A stretch of 7,658 nt of DNA from CAZKNF01 sp964554105 (GTDB lineage: Bacteria > Bacteroidota > Rhodothermia > Rhodothermales > VXPQ01), in contig CAZKNF010000107.1 in the NCBI GenBank assembly GCA_964554105.1, positions 1 to 7,658 of the forward strand, written 5' to 3'. The notes below the pieces were generated by a model, which was not told where the DNA came from, did no database searches, and saw nothing but the letters and a program-made list of their open reading frames with translations. Shown here piece after piece: positions 6,715 through 7,658 of this stretch (positions are counted from its first letter, which is position 1; each line of letters starts with the position of its first letter). The position numbers were made by a program, and so were the translations under genes.

Positions 6715-7479
6715 CTGACCTATCTCACCTTCCATCTGATCTTTCTGGCCCCGGCCATTCTCCTGCTTTCGGCAGCGGCGGCGCGTACGGACGCGATCCG
6801 CGGCCGCGATATCGGATTGGTTGCCCTGCTGTGCGCCATCGCGCTGGTGTACACGACCCCCTGGGACAATTACCTGGTTTATAGGGAGGTCTGGGCCTAC
6901 GGTGCGGACCGCATTATCGGGACGATCGGCTACGTCCCCGTTGAAGAATACCTCTTCTTCATACTTCAGCCTATTCTTAGCGGATTGTGGCTCCTGGTGG
7001 TGCTCGATCGGCTACCGCCGCGCGTGTGGCCAGGAGACGCCCAGACGATTCGCAGGCTCGGCGCCTTCGGCGGCCTCCTCATAACCGCGGCCGGTGCCGT
7101 CTGCTTGACCTCCGAATCCACGTTCTACCTGGGGCTTATCCTCGCCTGGGCCGGGCCGGTCCTGGCCGGACAGTGGTATCTAGCCGGTGAGCGGTTCGCG
7201 ACTCGGGCCTGGTCCGTCGGCATCGCGGTGCCCACCGTCTACCTCTGGATCGCGGATCGGGTCGCTATTAGCGACGGCATCTGGTCGATATCCACCCGAT
7301 ACACCGTCGGATGGGAGCCGCTCGGCCTGCCGATCGAAGAGGCGGTGTTCTTCCTCGTGACGAACGCTCTCATCGTCCAGGGCGTGCTTATGTTCGATCC
7401 CCTGAGGCAGCGTATCGTCGAAGTGGGGAACGATGAGTCGTCGCGGAGCGGCAGGCGGGAAGCTGGTTTGCGAAGCTGA
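6715..7479 (+). CDS. crtYcd: Fused heterodimer-type lycopene beta-cyclase (CrtYc-CrtYd)
   Basis: Integral membrane cyclase that closes the psi ends of lycopene to beta rings. Two homologous halves are fused. The first contains TTPWDNY (47-53) and PVEEYLFF (75-82); the second contains PTVYLWIADRVAISDGIW (173-190) and GLPIEEAVFF (204-213). Each half has the paired-Glu motif of the family. About six to seven transmembrane helices; 254 residues from CTG 6715, typical for the fused form. Start choice: TTG 6817 would delete the first helix (TYLTFHLIFLAPAILLL), which matches the usual family N-terminus (MTYLxFHL). Upstream to the TAA at 6601 there is no ATG, GTG or TTG in frame, so CTG 6715, at exactly the family Met position, is the best start. 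CTG 6670 or an ATC at 6709 is less likely. No Shine-Dalgarno sequence is visible. It follows crtO by 130 bp on the same strand and supplies the beta ring that CrtO would ketolate. Confidence 0.9.
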   Translation: MTYLTFHLIFLAPAILLLSAAAARTDAIRGRDIGLVALLCAIALVYTTPWDNYLVYREVWAYGADRIIGTIGYVPVEEYLFFILQPILSGLWLLVVLDRLPPRVWPGDAQTIRRLGAFGGLLITAAGAVCLTSESTFYLGLILAWAGPVLAGQWYLAGERFATRAWSVGIAVPTVYLWIADRVAISDGIWSISTRYTVGWEPLGLPIEEAVFFLVTNALIVQGVLMFDPLRQRIVEVGNDESSRSGRREAGLRS

Positions 7480-7658
7480 GTGCGGCTGGTCTCACGGCGG
7501 ATACTCGATCGCTTCCGACTTCCGAGTTGCTCGGAGGCCTCGATGGAACGTTTCCAGGTTTCACCGAGTGGGCGGACAGTTGGGCTGGAATATGAATAGC
7601 GCTCACCGTGGGCCGGCGGATGCTGTCGTCGCAGCGTGCACCGAGGCAGCAACATCGG
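7480..7658. other. Region after the lycopene cyclase with no supported gene
   Basis: 179 bases. A frame opening at ATG 7431, inside the cyclase end, stays open to the window edge, but its third codon positions are not G/C-enriched and its product is rich in Cys, Trp, His and Arg, so I do not call it. A GTG at 7480 gives only 39 codons. No tRNA or other RNA gene is recognised. Confidence 0.5.
7519..7537 (+). terminator. Small hairpin after the lycopene cyclase, possible weak terminator
   Basis: CTTCCGAG (7519-7526) can pair with CTCGGAGG (7530-7537), giving eight pairs (one G-U) around a TTG loop, 40 nt after the cyclase stop. There is no following T-tract, so intrinsic termination is doubtful; it may instead stabilise the 3' end or be chance. 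Confidence 0.25.

Noticed and set aside
5687..6718. 343-codon open frame on the plus strand inside crtO
   Set aside because: It is frame-shifted relative to crtO and extremely Arg/Ala/Pro-rich, the usual shadow of a high-G+C gene; crtO itself has intact motifs to its end.
6817..7479. TTG 6817 as the lycopene cyclase start
   Set aside because: It would remove the first transmembrane helix, although the family-typical N-terminus is encoded in frame immediately upstream.
7239..7655. 138-codon open frame on the minus strand at the right edge
   Set aside because: Half of it is antisense to the conserved second half of the lycopene cyclase, and the product is low in recognisable structure (Arg/Ser/Thr/Pro-rich).
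7431..7658. Open frame from ATG 7431 to the window end, overlapping the cyclase C-terminus
   Set aside because: A GGGGA lies close upstream, but third-position G/C is not raised and the product is Cys/Trp/His/Arg-rich. It cannot be supported without downstream sequence.

Overview
This is a carotenoid biosynthesis locus from a G+C-rich bacterium (I estimate about 60% by eye). Two gene groups diverge from a shared 260-bp control region at 4795-5054. I cannot name the organism. The enzyme set (CruF, CrtB, CrtI, a CrtYc-CrtYd cyclase, a CrtO-type ketolase and an acyltransferase) resembles the salinixanthin- or deinoxanthin-type ketocarotenoid pathways. The last domain of the fusion protein resembles a hypothetical protein I remember from Bacteroidota. 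Together these hint at the Bacteroidota/Rhodothermota/Gemmatimonadota neighbourhood, but this is a weak inference.

Minus-strand operon (4794 down to 1). The first gene (4794-2275) encodes an unusual 839-residue fusion: a CruF-like membrane carotenoid hydratase, a complete phytoene synthase (CrtB), and a third C-terminal domain preceded by its own hydrophobic segment. Its stop overlaps the GTG start of a PlsC-type acyltransferase (2278-1601) by 4 bp, and that gene overlaps crtI (1604-102) by 4 bp. A further gene probably begins just after crtI and leaves the window at position 1. Its 24 visible codons have G or C in nearly every third position and faintly resemble the start of a Nudix isopentenyl-diphosphate isomerase.

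Plus-strand group. A CrtO-type FAD carotene oxygenase/ketolase (5055-6584) is followed, after a C-rich 130-bp spacer, by a fused heterodimer-type lycopene beta-cyclase (CrtYc-CrtYd). The cyclase reading frame has no ATG, GTG or TTG where the family normally starts; a CTG at 6715 is the best candidate. The last 179 bases hold no gene I can support.

Inferred pathway: GGPP to phytoene (CrtB domain), phytoene to lycopene (CrtI), one end cyclised to a beta ring (CrtYcd), the other psi end hydrated at C-1' (CruF domain), a 4-keto group on the ring (CrtO), and finally acylation of a hydroxyl or sugar (acyltransferase). GGPP synthase, a carotenoid glycosyltransferase and a CrtD-type desaturase are not in the window. 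The most notable points are the three-part fusion, the probable CTG start, the perfect 9-bp inverted repeat in the divergent control region, and the possibly leaderless crtO.
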